Positions 4,640 to 6,232 of a stretch of 6,232 nt of DNA are shown here, piece after piece. Positions within the stretch are counted from its first letter, which is position 1. Each line of letters opens with the position of its first letter. Where the stretch lies: positions 1 to 6,232 of the forward strand of contig JAGWYX010000255.1 in NCBI GenBank assembly GCA_018969165.1, read 5' to 3'. Made by a program: the position numbers and the translations under genes. The notes below the pieces were generated by a model. It did not search any database, was not told the origin of the DNA, and was given only the letters and a program-made list of their open reading frames with translations. Origin of the DNA: Verrucomicrobiota bacterium. GTDB lineage: Bacteria > Verrucomicrobiota > Verrucomicrobiia > Limisphaerales > JAGWYX01.

Positions 4640-6232
4640 ATGAAAACTCGACTCTTGTGGGTTGTGCGGCGCGCCGGCCTGCTTGCTGGCGCCGGGGCAT
4701 GGGCCGTTTGCATCGATGGATTGTGCGTGCGAGCGCAGTCCGGCGACAGCCCGCCTGCGAGTCCGCCCGGTCCGACCAACAGCGTGCTGGCGACGAATCT
4801 CTCCGCGGCGGCCTCCGACCCCGCGGCCAGCACCAACGAGCCGCTGGCGGCGATTCCTCCGACGATCCCCGTCTCCGCGGGTTTGGCCGAGGTGGTCAAG
4901 TTGGCCCAGGCCGGCGTCGAACCGGACGTCCTGCTGGCGTATGTGCAGAACTCCCCGGTTGCTTACAACCCGACGGCGGAGGACCTGGTTTACCTGCACG
5001 ACGTGGGGATTGGGCCGGCAGTCATCACCGCGATGATCGACCACGGCAAACAGGTGCGCGACCAAGCGGCCCAGGCGATGGCCACGGCCAGCGTTGCTGC
5101 GCCGCCACCGAGCGATTCGAGTGTCCCGGCGGTTCCACCGCCCGAGAACCCGACGGCGCCTCCGACCCCGGACGCCCAGGTGGCAGCGGCACCCCCGCCG
5201 GTGGCCGGTCACCCGGCAGAATCACCCGCTTACGGCCTCCCGGCGCCGGTCGTCACGCCGACGGCGGACGCGCTGCCAGCCCCCGTGAACACGTTCTACG
5301 ATGCGCTGGCGCCGTATGGCACCTGGTACCAATTACCGGACTACGGCTGGTGCTGGCAGCCCAGTGTGATCGCGGTTCAACCGGCCTGGCGGCCTTACTT
5401 CGACTCCGGCCGTTGGCTTTATTCGGACTGCGGCTGGTACTGGAATTCAGATTATTCGTGGGGCTGGGCGCCCTTTCATTATGGCCGCTGGCTTCGTAAT
5501 GTCCGCTTCGGCTGGCTTTGGGCGCCTGACACGGTTTGGGGGCCGGCCTGGGTTTGCTGGCGCCAGACACCGGTGTATTGCGGGTGGGCCCCGTTGCCGC
5601 CGGGCGCGATCTACCAGGCCGGCGTCGGGTTCACCTACTTTGGCGTTGGCGTGAGCGCCGGGTTCGGCTTCGGCCTGGGTGCGGCTGACTTCGCCTTCGT
5701 CCCGGTGGGCCATTTTAGTGACCGGAACCCCGTCCGCTACCACTTGACGCCGACCTTGGCGCAGAACGTCTTCAATCAAACCATGGTCGTGAACAACTAC
5801 ATCCAAGGCCCGAACAACCGCATTCTCAATCTCGGGGTGGACCGGAATCGGATCGCGGCCGCCACCCGGAGTGAAATCCCGACTGTCGCGATTCGAGACT
5901 TGAAGACCGCGACCGCGGGTGCGGCCCGGCCGGACCGGCTGGAACGACAAGGCTCAGCCCTGGTGGTTTATCGCGCCCAGTCACCCGGCACGGTCCCAGC
6001 CCGATCGACGAGCCTGGTGGCGCCTTCTCCCCGACAGGAATGGACGGCTCAGACGGCGGCCAATCGCGGCGTCGGACCTCGAGGCCAACTGATCAACCTG
6101 TCCCGGCCCGTTGCCTCGAACCCCGCGTCCGGGACCACGGCAACACTGGCAAGGAACCAATTCGAGTTGAGCCCCGAGCAACGGCTGACGACGTCACGAC
6201 TCGAGAACCGAGCCGGAGCCCCCGCGCCACCG
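4640..6232 (+). CDS. Exported Trp-rich DUF6600 protein, 3' end outside the window
   Basis: The frame runs from ATG4640 to the last base without a stop, giving 531 residues and an unseen C terminus. The N terminus (MKTRLLWVVRRAGLLAGAGA) is a signal peptide with probable cleavage after VRA, about residue 32. Residues about 79-137 form a small helical module (VVKLAQAGVEPDVLLAYVQN...YLHDVGIGPAVITAMI) of a type I associate with verrucomicrobial DUF6600 proteins. A Pro/Ala-rich linker spans about 150-216. The DUF6600 core (about 218-325) has 16 Trp between 229 and 316 and recurring turns: LAPYGTW, YGWCWQP, GRWLYSDCGWYW, WGWAPFHYGRW, WGPAWVCWR and CGWAPLPP. Four Cys (238, 264, 306, 314) lie in it. 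A Gly/Phe-rich stretch (about 327-350) and a low-complexity tail follow. Function is unknown; an envelope or surface role is inferred from export and composition. It is divergent from the cytochrome/FGE gene. Confidence 0.85.
   Translation, partial: MKTRLLWVVRRAGLLAGAGAWAVCIDGLCVRAQSGDSPPASPPGPTNSVLATNLSAAASDPAASTNEPLAAIPPTIPVSAGLAEVVKLAQAGVEPDVLLAYVQNSPVAYNPTAEDLVYLHDVGIGPAVITAMIDHGKQVRDQAAQAMATASVAAPPPSDSSVPAVPPPENPTAPPTPDAQVAAAPPPVAGHPAESPAYGLPAPVVTPTADALPAPVNTFYDALAPYGTWYQLPDYGWCWQPSVIAVQPAWRPYFDSGRWLYSDCGWYWNSDYSWGWAPFHYGRWLRNVRFGWLWAPDTVWGPAWVCWRQTPVYCGWAPLPPGAIYQAGVGFTYFGVGVSAGFGFGLGAADFAFVPVGHFSDRNPVRYHLTPTLAQNVFNQTMVVNNYIQGPNNRILNLGVDRNRIAAATRSEIPTVAIRDLKTATAGAARPDRLERQGSALVVYRAQSPGTVPARSTSLVAPSPRQEWTAQTAANRGVGPRGQLINLSRPVASNPASGTTATLARNQFELSPEQRLTTSRLENRAGAPAPP

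Noticed and set aside
4440..4643. 67-codon plus-strand frame overlapping the DUF6600 start codon by four bases
   Set aside because: The ATGA-type overlap looks like translational coupling, but the product has no family features and no ribosome-binding site; the composition is that of intergenic DNA.
4525..5499. 324-codon plus-strand frame in another phase over the DUF6600 gene
   Set aside because: Its translation is Arg/Gly/Pro-rich. The phase starting at 4640 gives the signal peptide and DUF6600 motifs and stays open to the window end.

Overview
The window looks like a piece of a GC-rich Verrucomicrobiota chromosome, most like the Pedosphaera/Limisphaera group. This is judged from protein families, not from any search. 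The clues are a DUF6600-type Trp-rich exported protein, a Tat-exported Gfo/Idh/MocA oxidoreductase, and a 'planctomycete-type cytochrome c' (PSCyt1) protein fused to a sulfatase-modifying-factor-like domain. These occur together mainly in the Planctomycetota-Verrucomicrobiota group. Nothing indicates a phage, plasmid, CRISPR array, tRNA or rRNA.

Layout. Positions 3-767 (+) hold the 3' part of a PaaX-like regulator with a central Cas2-like fold; its frame is open through the left edge, so its start lies outside. Positions 768-975 separate two convergent genes and are unusually rich in inverted repeats, including a perfect 13-bp palindrome 10 bp after the regulator's stop. On the minus strand, 4294-2486 encodes an exported protein with two tandem c-heme modules and a C-terminal FGE/SUMF1-like domain. 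It is followed 163 bp downstream, in the same direction, by 2322-976, a Tat-exported Gfo/Idh/MocA dehydrogenase. The 163-bp gap carries a strong G-quadruplex-type motif. Positions 4295-4639 form the control region between divergent genes. Positions 4640-6232 (+) encode an exported DUF6600 protein that runs off the right edge with no stop.

How the genes relate. The two minus-strand genes plausibly form one exported redox/carbohydrate-linked unit: a di-haem candidate electron carrier or adaptor and a periplasmic NAD(P)-type oxidoreductase. Their substrate cannot be read from sequence. The DUF6600 gene is divergent and may only share the control region. The PaaX-like regulator is convergent with the pair and need not control it.

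No clearly new multi-gene system is visible. The items most worth a second look are the regulator-palindrome pairing at 768-975, the second hairpin there that is kept by G-U pairs, and the double-haem plus FGE fusion that lacks the FGE catalytic cysteines. The G4-type element and the palindrome overlapping a -35 box at 4340-4359 also deserve a check.
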